A stretch of DNA of 29,036 nucleotides, from the NCBI RefSeq assembly GCF_000003605.2, contig NW_003138327.1, positions 202,428 to 231,463 on the forward strand, read 5' to 3'. The DNA comes from Saccoglossus kowalevskii (lineage: Eukaryota; Hemichordata; Enteropneusta; Harrimaniidae). Under the pieces are notes generated by a model, which saw nothing but the letters and a program-made list of their open reading frames with translations, made no database searches and was not told the origin of the DNA. The position numbers were made by a program, and so were the translations under genes. Numbering within the stretch: the stretch's first letter is position 1; each line of letters begins with the position of its first letter. Positions 12,101 through 23,725 of the stretch are shown piece after piece.

Positions 12101-15100
12101 ATGATGTCAAAAATTGTAATTCCTTCATAATTGAAGAGGGATCACAGCTGTTGCTTTCATGTTAGTCGAAAACCAAATTGGGAAGCACTTGGAACCCACT
12201 CCACTGGTGCCGAAACCACGCCCTCATATATTAATCTATGACGGTAGTTAAACTTGGCACTTGGCACGTTCCAAGTTTCAGCCTTGACTCTATATTGGGA
12301 GAGAGATCAAGTTTTTTTCGGCAAATGCCGACTCGAACTCAACACATGCTTTGACCTGTAAAGTGAGTGCTACTGTTCTGCAGCTATCAAAAATATAAAT
12401 TTTCAGTTTTGTACTTGTTGGATTTTGATTATAGCAATCCATATTATTACTTTCAAGGTTGTGCCTGATTGGCTACCCAACCCTCGCATCTAACAGTTAG
12501 ACCAATCAGAAAACAGCTTGTTAGTTGATAGGTTTTTATGGCACATAAAATTCTGCCATGTATGTATAATCTTTGACTCAACTGATAATTTGTGTTATTT
12601 TGGTATCTTGCATTGCGGGTTTCTCGGAAACTGTCATGAAAATCCACCAACTTATACATGTATCTTATGAAAGACATACATTGTAACTGTGAAATGAATC
12701 TCCTTTCTAAATATTGAACACGCACACATGCACACGTTTCGTAGCATAGCAACCATGGAACTCAGATCTTGTCTCTTTGACCTTGGTCAAATATTGATTG
12801 ATTACCGTGTTATTGCATTTATTTATAATTAATGAGGTACATCTTGGTATAATTCAAAATTGTTGCGCTCAGTTGACTATACATGCTCAAGACTAAATCA
12901 ACTTTGTATGAATACCAAGAAATGCAGTTCTTTGCTTGGTTATCACACTACTTCAGTACAAACTTTTCAATCTCGTAGTACCTAGTCAAGTTAATGTAAG
13001 AATACATGTGGTCTTGCAGTATAAAGATTAATGAAAAGATTTTGAGCCATTTATCTTTAGTTTCTAGTGAAACAACATGTTCATCATAAAATTCCATTTG
13101 GCTACAGGTGGTTAAAACTCACATGTGGTTACAAAATGCATATTTCCAGTTTGTCCAAATTATTATTAAAAATTATTTTTTTAATACTTTTGATTTCTAT
13201 TAATGTCCAAAAATGTCTATTTTTGCTTTTTTTTTTTACAGAATAAAAAATTTTGTATGGGTAAAAAATCCAAAAAGTTGATAAATTGTATCATAAACAA
13301 AAAATCAAGATAAATTGTCCTTTCCTGTTTGTTAGGTTGAATCCCTGTATTAAAATGACCTCCTAGTCAAGTCTCATTAAATGAGATTTCTCTTCCTCTT
13401 AAAACAAAACATCAAGCTACCAGTACCATGCATCACAACCATACACAACAAATACAAAAGACCATCACTAGGAATAGTTATGTTTCCAGTCATTTATTTC
13501 AGTGATTTATTGCATGAAAGGGCGGGTTTTTACTCGTAATTTTAACAATACTATTCCAGGTATATGACTTGATATGGAACAGTGCAGTTTTAGGTGAATA
13601 ATAACTGTTCCTATAAAACTTTTTATACCCAGATAAATTTGAAAAGTAAAGATGCAATGTTTTTTTTTTCATGTGTACATAAAGCTTGTCTACTTCTTTT
13701 TAAGACGTCTCTCTCCCTCCCCTATCTAATTCTACTCGTGCTGCATGTTACAAACATAAATACCATATTTGCTCTATAGACCATTTTCTGTTCACAGCGA
13801 AATCCTGTGTTATGGTGAAATTGAACATAAAAACATGACAAATGAATGATCATTGTGATGTCTAAACATCACATGACATTTGACAAACAAGTAAGCATTT
13901 TGGGGGATTTTTACGCTATACACATTCGATGATGGTCAATTTTGATGAAGTATTAATATCTTAACACAATATTCCTCTTTCAAAAATCCGAAATCAAATC
14001 GTTTAATTTTCATGGCAGACAATTAGTCAATGCTTTTCACGCCATACACAAGATCTTGCAGTAAATGAAAAATCACCTATTATAGAACCATGTGCACTTA
14101 AGTTAACTACAGAAGTGTGGCCGAAAAAATTAATCTGATTTCAAAGATCAAATGCACAGTAAATGTGTGCTTCTAATAAATCAAATATGGTAGTTTAAAT
14201 ATATAATTGTGACAATTTAACAACCACTAAATGCGGAAATATTTTCAGGGATAATATTGATTGACTAACAAAGTCAACTTCTATCACTTTGAGTTTCCAT
14301 AAAATAAACTTATGAAGAAGACATCATAAATTATGTCCATTATTAAAAAGATTATTAAAAAATTATTAATTTAAAGAATTTTGTCTTTATGAATGCCGTA
14401 CAATCATTAAATCCTGAAATTTTGGTCAGCAAAAATTAAATGGTTTTTGGTACACCTAAAAAAGCAATTTAAAAAATCGACCAGTGACCGCACAATTTAA
14501 TTTCATTTTCTGTACCTTAATGGCATAACCTTGTATTACTGAAATTATTAAGGAAAATTACCATTTAATTTTCCAACCTTCCTTATTTTCAGACTTGTGT
14601 GGGTAAACAATAATTCTCAAATGATCTTCAGGAAGAGCTAGTTATTCCATTAACCTTTTGGGGTCATTATTACCCCTTCAATGATTTTTCAAGGCAGAAG
14701 ATAATTTTCTGTGATTATGTTGACCTTGTCTGTGGCAATTGGAGGACTTACTCTGCACTCATATTTTGATTTCATTGCTCTTGAAGAAGTTTTTGCATTC
14801 GCGTCATGCATTTATTTCATTTAGGATTTGAATTTGTGTCACTCGTTCTTTGTAAATGAAACTTCTTTTTTTTTCATGTTTTTTTAAAAACAAATTGACA
14901 GCTGTGTCTTGAGTATTTTTTTTTAATAATTGAATATTGAATATTTTGTTAAAATAAAAGTTTCTTTGCCATCAAATTTGTCACAGATTCTCTTGATAAA
15001 CATTTCTGTACATTAGATGAATTCTTCACAAAATAAACCCACATAATTTATTCTTTTTGTTTTCAAAAAGTTCAATCTTGAACATTAGCTAACGAGGAAG

Positions 15101-17046
15101 TAGTCCATTTGGTCAGAAAATACATAGAAATGTTGGAAAAAAAATCTAACTATAAGAATTGATGCCATTCCAAAGTACCTATGTTGATTATAGCATGCAT
15201 GTTTGTGGCACTATGTGCAATGGTTCTTTGTAACTCAGTCCCCATTAACTGAGCAATGCTATAAATATGCTTCATTATAATACCTTATTCTCATTAATTG
15301 GTAGTAAACTTTAGACAATAATAGTTGTCAGAAATCCATTGATATCTATGTCAGCCCATTGATGCTAAGAAATAGTCGTAATAAGCCATTGAAATGGCCA
15401 TGACAACACACTGACTACCCCATCATCCTTCATATCGCTATGACAACCCATCAAAACAAACCTAAACAAACTAGATTTGCCCAAGAGTGGAGATCTTATT
15501 CCCAGTTTTTTTTTTTCGCTTCTTCTGTCGAATAATATTTCTTTGTGACGCCGATAGATCACTATAGCAAGCAAGGATTATTGCTTATTTTTTAATATCG
15601 TAATGCAGGAAAATGAGAATAGGCACAATGATGCGGAAAACAGTAAATACATTACACACGGGTATTACAGAGTAATACGCTTTGAAGCCGACCATTTAGA
15701 ACAAATTAATTTTCTATCTTCCATTCAGAAAATGTGTTAACCATTTAAAGCACAAAGGGGGCTCAGGGGTAGCCTAATTGATTTCCAGTAGGGATGCGAA
15801 AACAAAAAAAATAAACGATAATCACTTTCTGTTTTTTTCAATGAAAATGTTTCGTCATGCGTGATTGATGCATTAATTTACTATAGGTAACGATTTTCAA
15901 GTACGTATTTATCATAGCCACTGATTTGATTGGAAATATATACGAAAGTAAAATGGAATCAGTGACTGCATTCATGCAGTACCAAATCTAACCATGATCT
16001 GAGTTCATTTTTTAATGGGGATGAACTTTATAGGTCATGAGAATAACTTAATCAGCTGTAGTGATGAAATAATATAAAAATAAAATTCATGCTGTTTCAT
16101 GCTCATGTTGCGATCTTCTGGTGCTGGAAGTTTTTTTTCTTTTATGATAGCTATAACAATCACAACTCAGATTAAACAAAAAGACAATCATAAATTAAGT
16201 TTTTGCTTTAATTATTGGCCGTGACCTCATTTTAAACCCCTCTTTTTTTTTTCTAGCTGGCAATCCACTGTGATTAGTTCAGATTTCGTAAAACTTTACT
16301 TTTCTCATCACTGTCTAATGCGTGACGGCAACAAGCCTGGTTAAATTCATCCAGATTTTACTTATTTTTATGACAAAATATTTAGGTAAGAATTAGCCAT
16401 GGCTGTCACATTCTGATCAAAAGTGTTGATGACAAAAAGGTGCATTCAGAGGAAACCATGTTGAGCTGGATGATAACAAATAATAGTAATGACAATATCA
16501 ACCGTACTACACTCTTTTGACACGTGAGGTCACATGTCCATGCATCAGTGTTATTTTATAATGTTATTTTATAATTATTTGAATTATTTATTCTAGATAT
16601 TAGAACCTGGTAAGTTTATATGTTGATGAGACTGGCATTATCGTTTTTATCAGTGTTTAGTTTTGGGTTTCTCCTGATGTATGATAGATGATATTAAAAA
16701 TAGATCATTATGCCATCAGCTGTGTTTTATGATAAGGGTAATACGGAAATGGAAAGATTACCCACTGAAGCAGTCTGAATTGTTTCTTGTTGAATCTCAT
16801 TTTTCATAGTAATGAGTTTCTGCTTGTGCTCCAGATGTTTGCTTTTGGTGTGTCTAACAAATTAAAATACCTTAGGTTAAAGCTGCATTAAAGTACCTTT
16901 ACAGCCAGTCTGGCTGCTTGCCATTATTTATTAAGAATGATCAAGTGGTAGCTGTCAAATGATGGATTACTTTTTGGCTATGGTATCCAATGAATTTCTT
17001 GTACATGATACCTAACAACCATGGGTTTTTTTTTTCGCAACTTTGT
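6184..17046. other. Long AT-rich stretch without a supported feature
   Basis: Nearly 11 kb with no exon, RNA gene or clear mobile element that I can defend. Small items seen are the 12-bp palindrome TGTGGCGCCACA at 6342-6353, a 13-bp inverted pair AAAATTAAATGGT (14432-14444 and 14560-14572), and many TACATGTA words and poly-T runs. Open frames are all under 110 codons and unrecognised. It may be intergenic or a long intron of the downstream gene. Confidence 0.5.
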
Positions 17047-17210
17047 AGCACGGCCGCGGCAACTTTAACATCCAACCATTGGTTTTCTGGCAATTCAGTG
17101 ACAATTCTTTCATTCATTAACTTTTTTTAGCACATGGCAGCGATTGTGACATCCATTTCTTCATTTTCTGGCTATTCAGCCACCATTCATTAAATGATTT
17201 CTGGAAAATA
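17047..17210. repeat. Diverged ~82-bp tandem duplication
   Basis: AGCACGGCCGCGGCAAC...ACATCC...TTTTCTGGCAATTCAG (from 17047) is followed by AGCACATGGCAGCGATTGTG...ACATCC...TTTTCTGGCTATTCAG (from 17129), with similar spacing throughout. The first copy contains the GC-rich word GGCCGCGGC, unusual for this AT-rich region. Function unknown. Confidence 0.7.
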
Positions 17211-17638
17211 ACCTTATATTACATTTATGAAGAATATTTAGTAAATAATCGTTGCCAATATGATAGCTGATCAAGCTTGGGTTATGTTACAGGCTTTTTC
17301 AGGTATCCCTAACTTCCGTGTCATGATATCTTATATTTTCCTTCAATACACATTGCATAACCATTTATCTGTAAGTGACCCTGGCAACCGTAAAAATGAA
17401 ATATTAAATTGCTTGATGAAGTATTCCTGATAATCTAGATAGGAGGAATTAATCTTGCGTAAAGATGTACAGGTATTCTTTAATCTTTTGTCTCATTTGT
17501 TCTATTGATGAGGTTATCATGAGTATACCACTAATGGGATGACAGATTACTATGTAGCTATGCATCTTTGTGGTATTCTATTCGTTGAGCTTGGTGCGTT
17601 TTGTCTAAACAAACAGTGTAATTACCTTAAGCCTGTGC

Positions 17639-17675
17639 ACCTGTCCCAGACAGGCAGATTTTACCTGGGACAGGT
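17639..17675. repeat. Short inverted repeat ACCTGTCCCAG/CTGGGACAGGT
   Basis: A perfect 11-bp stem around a 15-nt spacer. The word GGACAGGT recurs at about 17700-17708 and 17905-17912, so this may be the edge of a small dispersed repeat. It lies within a 64-codon plus-strand frame (17539-17733) that shows no other coding signal. Confidence 0.6.
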
Positions 17676-18200
17676 AAATGTACAAACTGCTTCCTCCTAT
17701 GGACAGGTGAAAAAAAAAATATCCAGTTTTTAATAACCATCATAATGGGGTATTCCAAAGTTGCTAATGCCCAGAAAATTGCTTTCAGGGTTTTTAAAAC
17801 TCAGGAGATGATGATGAGTCAAGAATGAAAATGATATTTCAAATATTATGTCGTACTTTATACATTTGTATCACTAGAAACAGGTACACATACAACATCC
17901 AATTGGGACAGGTATTTTTTATTCTGCAATATGTCCAGTTATGATTTTCAATCAAATTATGTTCATTTAGTCCAAAATTGGGAAAAAACAAAACATAAAA
18001 AGATCACAGAATGAACAACAATTTTGCCCCCCTCCAAAAAAAAGCATGCCACTCACAGAGTTAGTGGAGCTAATATGCTATCATTCAAATTATTATATTT
18101 CAGTTCTGAATAATTATATCGAAAAATAAAATTTAATTACAAATCAAAATCAACTTTGAAATCTATAAATACAAAAATTAATTATTAATATCGTTTATAT

Positions 18201-18357
18201 TGTTGTCATGGCTATTCCTATTGTTAATGTTACATTACTAAATTAATGAGTTGAAATGTTGATGACAGACTGATATTTGCCTTCTGTTGTCATGGTTATT
18301 GCTATTTATAACATTACATTTGTAGGTTTTTGAGTTGAAATGTTGGTCACAAGCCAA
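18201..18357. repeat. Diverged ~84-bp tandem duplication
   Basis: TGTTGTCATGGCTATTCCTA...GAGTTGAAATGTTGATGACA (from 18201) recurs as TGTTGTCATGGTTATTGCTA...GAGTTGAAATGTTGGTCACA (from 18285). There are two copies in total and no coding signal. Confidence 0.78.
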
Positions 18358-18489
18358 TCTACATGTACATGTATGGCTTCAGTCAGTTTCCTGAACGGGA
18401 TTAGAACTGTTTGCTTTCAGAGTCTGATTTTCTTTTCTGAGAAGACAACTAAAAAGTAAATAACGACAATAAATTGTCCTTCTATTATA

Positions 18490-18690
18490 CTGTAAAATGC
18501 TTTATTTTAACTGGAATTAATTTTTACTGAAAAGTCTTTTTGGTTTTTTTTGTAAATTTATTTTCACTGATTCTTGACGAGTTGAATGAAAAATATAGGG
18601 AAAAATCTATATCTGCTGGATTTTATTTTCACTTAATCATTCCTTCATCAAAAATAGTGAAAATAAATTCCAAGCGTAAGCATTTTACAG
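18490..18690. mobile_element. MITE family A, copy 1
   Basis: A 201-bp TA-flanked element (TA at 18488-18489 and 18691-18692). It begins CTGTAAAATGCTTTATTTTA and ends (reverse complement) CTGTAAAATGCTTACGCTTG. The arms carry the family's ATTTTCACTGA words. It is more diverged from the TTTTCGCTG consensus than copies 2-4. The 95-codon plus-strand frame at 18540-18827 overlaps its right side and is a chance frame. Confidence 0.8.
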
Positions 18691-19117
18691 TAACCAATAT
18701 GTATAGTCTCGATAATAACAAAAATTATGAGCAATTATCACTTTATTATAATTATCATCCTCCTAATATTATGTCACTCATTATTTTGGGTTGTTATCAA
18801 TTTGTTATATTTTCATTGATTTCTTAGGGAATATGGATGTTTATTATTCGTGATCAAAATATGGGACTGTACAGTTAAATGTTGATTGTGTTGTTAGACA
18901 TATTTCTGTATTGTATTAAACCAGTAGATTATGTATTTGCATTATGATAAAAACATCTCTGATAAAAACATACACAAACCCAAAATGTATATATTGTATG
19001 CTGGATCATTAAAACATGAGTTAGTAGACACCACACCTGTGCCATTTATGAAAGCACATACATGTACACTGCTACATTTATTAAGTCGAACAAATATAAA
19101 ATGGAAAAAATACAGTA

Positions 19118-19319
19118 CTGTAGAATACTTTATTTTCGCTTGGAATTAATTTTCGCTATTTTCGCTGAAGGAGTGATTCAGTGAAATTAAAATTCAGCGA
19201 ACATACTATTTTTCCTATATTTTACATTCAACTCACAAAAAATCAGTGAAAATAAACTCCATACAAAAAAAGACTTTTTCAGCAAAAATTTATTCCAGCT
19301 AAAATACAGTATTTTACAG
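19118..19319. mobile_element. MITE family A, copy 2
   Basis: A 202-bp TA-flanked element (TA at 19116-19117 and 19320-19321). Left end CTGTAGAATACTTTATTTTC, right end (reverse complement) CTGTAAAATACTGTATTTTA. The interior contains TTTTCGCTGAAGGAGTGATT and its near-complement, giving the whole element foldback potential. Confidence 0.82.
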
Positions 19320-19628
19320 TACCGGTATATGGGATATGAAAGATACATTTAGTTTTAATATTCACAGCTATGTATACTGTCTTGGTATGCATGACACATT
19401 GTCAGAGGACTTGATTGATTGTTCTGCTGTTCTCTGCTTCCAATGTCTACATTATTAACAATAGCTCACTGCTAATGTATACAACATGTATTTGCTGTGT
19501 CCACATATAACTTCAACAATCTTTAAAAGACGTTGAAATCATGGAAATTTACTCAAATTATTGAATTCTTATATTCTGTAAGATAGAAATTTTCATAAAT
19601 TATAGAATATTGTGTCAGTTTGACTTAA

Positions 19629-19862
19629 CATTTTCACCACCAGTTCTCTCTTTTCATCACAAAAATCACAAGGTAGTCCCATTTATAGTTTGCACTTTCC
19701 TTCAGAAGATTGGGACAAAATAGCCCCATTTTTTCAGTGAAGACTAAAAATTGACTCAAATTTTCTGTTGGCTTCAAAATTTGGGTTCATTTCCAGAAAT
19801 ATTGAAGAATGTAAGAAAAAAGTGCAAAAATATTTTGGCAAGAAAATCTGGTGGTGAAAAGG
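19629..19862. mobile_element. piggyBac-like MITE (TTAA-flanked)
   Basis: A 234-bp non-coding element lying between TTAA at 19625-19628 and TTAA at 19863-19866. Its ends are inverted repeats: left CATTTTCACCACCAG and right, reverse-complemented, CCTTTTCACCACCAG. A TTAA target with ends beginning C-C-T/C-A-T is the hallmark of piggyBac elements. The interior shows no transposase remnant, so it would have depended on an element elsewhere. Confidence 0.65.
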
Positions 19863-20087
19863 TTAACAGACTGTGAATTCTAATGGAATGATATTGATGT
19901 TTCTGTGATGATGTTTGGATTTCTGTCATGCTAATTTCATAGGAAATGGAGAAAACTGAAAGGCAATGAGTTTTGCTTTGTCAAGTGGTGCATCTATGTA
20001 GTTATCTCAATGGTCCATAATCTTTATCTTGACACTGTCTCGGCAGGTAGCTTTTGAGAAATGTCAGGTTATGTTAATCATGTTACA

Positions 20088-20139
20088 GTATTTGTTCTAT
20101 TAGTGAATGACAAAAGTGTCTGTGTTCAAAATAAATTTT
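20088..20139 (+). repeat. Degenerate dispersed repeat, copy b
   Basis: GTATTTGTTCTATTAGTGAA...GTGTCTGTGTTCAAAATAAATTTT aligns to the other two copies. The CATATTT...TTCAG tail is lost or diverged. Confidence 0.4.
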
Positions 20140-20464
20140 AACGCATTGGGCTATAGTAGAGAAATTGTATTCAAATGTTGGATTCAGTATATATTGGATG
20201 ATAATAAATAACATTTTTGAATTATCTTCACTTCTACATGTATTGGAAAATACGCTTCTAATAGAACTACCGGTATTATGGTTCAAGTACTTGAGTATAT
20301 CGTATTAGTCTTATTATTTTAAACGCCCTTCGACTGTGAATAGAGGACTAAAGGACAACAAAATAATACAAGGGTAACCAGGCTAATATTTTTTTTATTT
20401 ATTTTTTTATTTTGCCATCTTGAAAATTACATTACTATAAAACATTAACATGGGAATTAAAATA

Positions 20465-20674
20465 CTGTGGAATATTTTATTTTTGCTGGAATTTAATTTT
20501 CACTGAAAAGGCTTTTTGGTCGTTCTTTATGGAATTTATTTTCACTGATTTTTGATAAGTTGAATGTGAAATATAGGAAAAAAAGTATATTCGCCTGATT
20601 TTATTTTTGCGGAATCATTCCTTCAAGCAAAAATAGCGAAAATATATTCCAAGCAAAAATAAAGTATTCTACAG
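20465..20674. mobile_element. MITE family A, copy 3
   Basis: A 210-bp TA-flanked element (TA at 20463-20464 and 20675-20676). Left end CTGTGGAATATTTTATTTTT, right end (reverse complement) CTGTAGAATACTTTATTTTT. The interior runs parallel to copy 1 (CACTGAAAAGGCTTTTTGGT and so on). There is no coding capacity. Confidence 0.82.
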
Positions 20675-20676
20675 TA

Positions 20677-21954
20677 CACAGCATTATTAAATTAAGTATA
20701 TATTTCAGTATGGTATCTTGCAGTATTAGTGTACATGTAAATTCCAAATATGAGCATTTTTTAGTGAATTAAACCAGGTTAATACTGTATTCACTCCATT
20801 TGTAGTACCGGTACATATATCGAGGGTGTCTCTATGGTCAAATAAATCATACTTTAAATATATATAAAAATATAATAAAATAAAATGAATGCAATTTTTG
20901 ATGTACATGTTTTTATATTAAAGATGTGAAAATACTTACATTGTACAAGAAATGAATTGACTCAATAGTTTATCTGAAGGTGTGTGCGAGAGGTAAAAAT
21001 GAGCCTAGAGGACACCCAATTTCAAGATCTAACCAGTAACAAAAGCGTTAGATTAATCAATGTTTGGAAAGCAATATCTGATTTTAATGGCATAGCACCC
21101 TTGAATGCAATCAACTAATCGCATTGATGCATCCATGAACTAAAAGCTCTGAGTGTATGTGAAATTGGAGTTGAGGCTATGATTCAGTGCCATCGAATTA
21201 CATTCACTTTTGTGAGTTTTACTTTTGTCATTTTCTTTTGATACAAGCACATTTTACCCATTGATAGTGTCAAATCCTGCCATGGTATATAACACACAGT
21301 TCATAGATGTAATGTTTCTAGAATTGTCATCCCCAATAATCATTTGTGTTGTGTTATCTGCTCCAGTAAGTACTGCATTCTTAATATATAGGTGGCCTAC
21401 TTGTAAGTTTTCATGGAGTTTTTGTTTCAGATTGCTTATTGATATGTTATAAACTATTTACTTATCACCCAATCTCAAAGTGGTACGTTTATCATGTCAT
21501 CAGCAGATGTGATTTATTTGTTTGTTTGTTTCCATAGTGATGCTAATTGGTTGCGAAGGTAACAAGTGATGAAATTTTTTCCACTCTTGTCAGCAGGAAG
21601 TTTGCGTTTAAAAAACAGCTTCAAATTCCTAAATGATTGCCATAGAACTAATGCGTTTTGTCCTTGATGGGAAATAATTGTTTTTAGGAAAGCTGCTTTA
21701 ATACATTGAGTATTTTTGTCTGTATTCAGTGTTGTTTCAGGTGTCCAACGTTGGCAAATTTGTGGGTTTGCCAGTTTACAAAGATTTCATTGTTCTTGTT
21801 GAAACTTAATTGAAAGCAAAGGTGTGAATTTATACGCAAAGCCCATATTGGTTTTTTTTTGCCAGCTACACAGCCCCTTTTTTTATTTAACTTCACTGTC
21901 GAGCAGATCAAATCATTATTGCTCATATTTTGTCATCTGTGTGAACTTTTTACA
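20677..21954. other. AT-rich non-coding stretch
   Basis: Stop-rich in all frames. Short frames at 20726-20908 and 21726-21926 (minus) and 21225-21452 (plus) are unrecognised. I see no repeat here beyond simple AT tracts. Confidence 0.5.
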
Positions 21955-22168
21955 TTTTTAACTTTTTTTTTCTGAAACCACAAGTCTGATTGTTTTGATA
22001 TTTAGTATATATCTTGTGTGGACCTCTCTCAGACTTATTGAAGACTTCTCAAATGATTTTGATAAATGTTTGTTATTTTTGGTAAAAAGTGATATTTTGA
22101 ACTTTTTTTTTAAAAACCGCAAGTTTGATTGCTTCGATAGTCTGTGTATATATATATATATATACCGG

Positions 22169-22200
<32 letters not shown>

Positions 22201-22400
22201 CCTCAAGTTAACCTCTCTCAGATGTTTGTTAATTTGGTAAAGATATGTAATAGTTTCTAATTTTTGATCAAAGATTATATTCTTTTTCTTAAAAAAAACC
22301 ACTCCAATTGCCTCATTCCTGCTTATACATGTATACATGTACCTTAAGACTCATCTTCAATTCTGTAAGTTTGTCATTTTTAGGATATTTTCAACTTTTT
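21955..22400 (+). repeat. Diverged monomers of the 157-bp repeat family
   Basis: The anchors CCTCTCTCAGACTTATTGAA (from 22023) and CCTCTCTCAGATGTTTGTTA (from 22212), the words GGTAAAAAGTGATATTTT and AACCGCAAGTTTGATTGC, and a later ACTCATCTTCAATTCTG all align to the array at the right edge. Two to three degenerate monomers are present in the same orientation. A (TA)n tract interrupts one of them. Confidence 0.75.
22147..22196. repeat. (TA)n microsatellite with central CCGG
   Basis: About 50 bp of TA repeats interrupted once by CCGG at 22165-22168, making the tract near-palindromic about that point. It occupies the place where intact monomers of the 157-bp family have ACATATATAGG, so it probably grew from that short TA run. 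Confidence 0.92.
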
Positions 22401-23298
22401 TCGACTGCTTGTCCAAATACTTTCTACCACATGGTGTTATAAATGTATGATAAGAATTTAAAACAATTCATTTCCAGTAAATATACACATGCAACAGAGG
22501 CAATTTCTGAACTGACAAACCAACAATGGTGCTGAAAATTTCTTATTAAATATTGTTACAGTTTGTTGGTTTATCTAATGTAGAAGCTGATAGAAATGTA
22601 AACGGGTGATCACAATGTTTACAGACTTACACTACTGTGTTGGCGTGATTTATGGGACAATGCAGTTCCGTTGGTTCACGCAATGCAGTATCCACACTAA
22701 TTTGTTTTTGAGCTATTCCGTCGCAAATCATGTATCGTGATCGCCGCTTCACGTAATGTGTGGTTAGAATAAATAATGATCTTATTTGATTATTCCATAA
22801 CGGAATTCTAACACCTGCTTTTACCTGTTTACCGGTTTCATGCCTGAATTTATATGTCGTCCGACAACAAAATAAAGACTCGTTTTATTTCCCAATGGTT
22901 TGATGTAGGATTTATGTACATAACAAAAACGTTTCTTTATGGGTGATCTTAATCATTTTTAATTCATTTCCACTTCTAAGATGTTCATTATGTGAATATT
23001 AAATTAACTATTTGAATTCACACATTAAAAACCTGCATATATCTCCGGTAATGGGATTTTTTATCTTCATTTTATTCAAATGAATGACAGAAACAATTTG
23101 GTCACCATAAAACTTGCTGCGATAATGTTGGTGTAAAAAACATCTATTTTATCTATAATATTGGATCAGATGGTCATAATTTCATATTTGCGACAGAAAA
23201 AGAAAGGTGGCGCAAGTTGGCTTTGATGAGCAAAGATATAGTTTACTGAAGAAGTATTCTCATGGAAAAAAAACAACAAAAGTTCATTTTTTTTATAA
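22401..23298. other. Non-coding stretch with a slightly CpG-richer core
   Basis: The portion at about 22660-22810 contains more CG dinucleotides than its surroundings (TTCCGTCGC, CGTGATCGCCGCTTCACG). That could be a relic repeat or a regulatory patch, but nothing coding or conserved is recognisable. Confidence 0.35.
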
Positions 23299-23531
23299 CA
23301 TTTTCAGTTTTCTTCTAAAAATTAATTTACCGGTACACATACTATTTAACAGTTTTAGAAAAAGTGCAATGTGATAATCTGGTTTTATTATTGATTATAC
23401 AGCTGAATGCTGTGTAAGACTTTAAAGACATTTGTGCTGGATATAGTAAAAGGAAAAAGTAAAAAATCAAATATTTTGTTATGACATCAAATATTGAGAT
23501 ACTTCTGATGTTAAGTCTGGTGCTGAAAAGG
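23299..23531. mobile_element. Possible second, decayed piggyBac-like MITE
   Basis: The right end reads CTGGTGCTGAAAAGG directly before TTAA (23532-23535), close to the right end of the 19629-19862 element. A left end CATTTTCAG follows ATAA at 23295-23298, one base from TTAA. The spacing (233 bp) nearly equals the other copy. Interior similarity is weak, so the left boundary is uncertain. Confidence 0.3.
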
Positions 23532-23725
23532 TTAAGAATCAGCTTATATACATACACGCAGTGAAAGCTCCTGATTATTTTAAATTTCATTATATGTTTA
23601 TTTTTAAATTATTGGTTATTGGTTGTGGGTGCGTGTAGTGGTTTTTAACCTCTAGCATTTTTCATCAGCAGAGGTGCATCAATCAGCATTGACTGATGCT
23701 GGAAATGGTGTGGAAATTTTTAATA

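Noticed and set aside
14653-14700. Left end of another TTAA-flanked MITE (TTAACCTTTTGGGG)
   Set aside because: No inverted partner next to a TTAA was found within a few hundred bases.
18540-18827. 95-codon plus-strand frame
   Set aside because: Its first half is the translated MITE family A copy 1 and the rest is low-complexity AT sequence.
22722-22750. Short ATG exon candidate for FAM149 (MYRDRRFT)
   Set aside because: Only eight codons before a stop, with a poor donor and no match to the expected family N-terminus.
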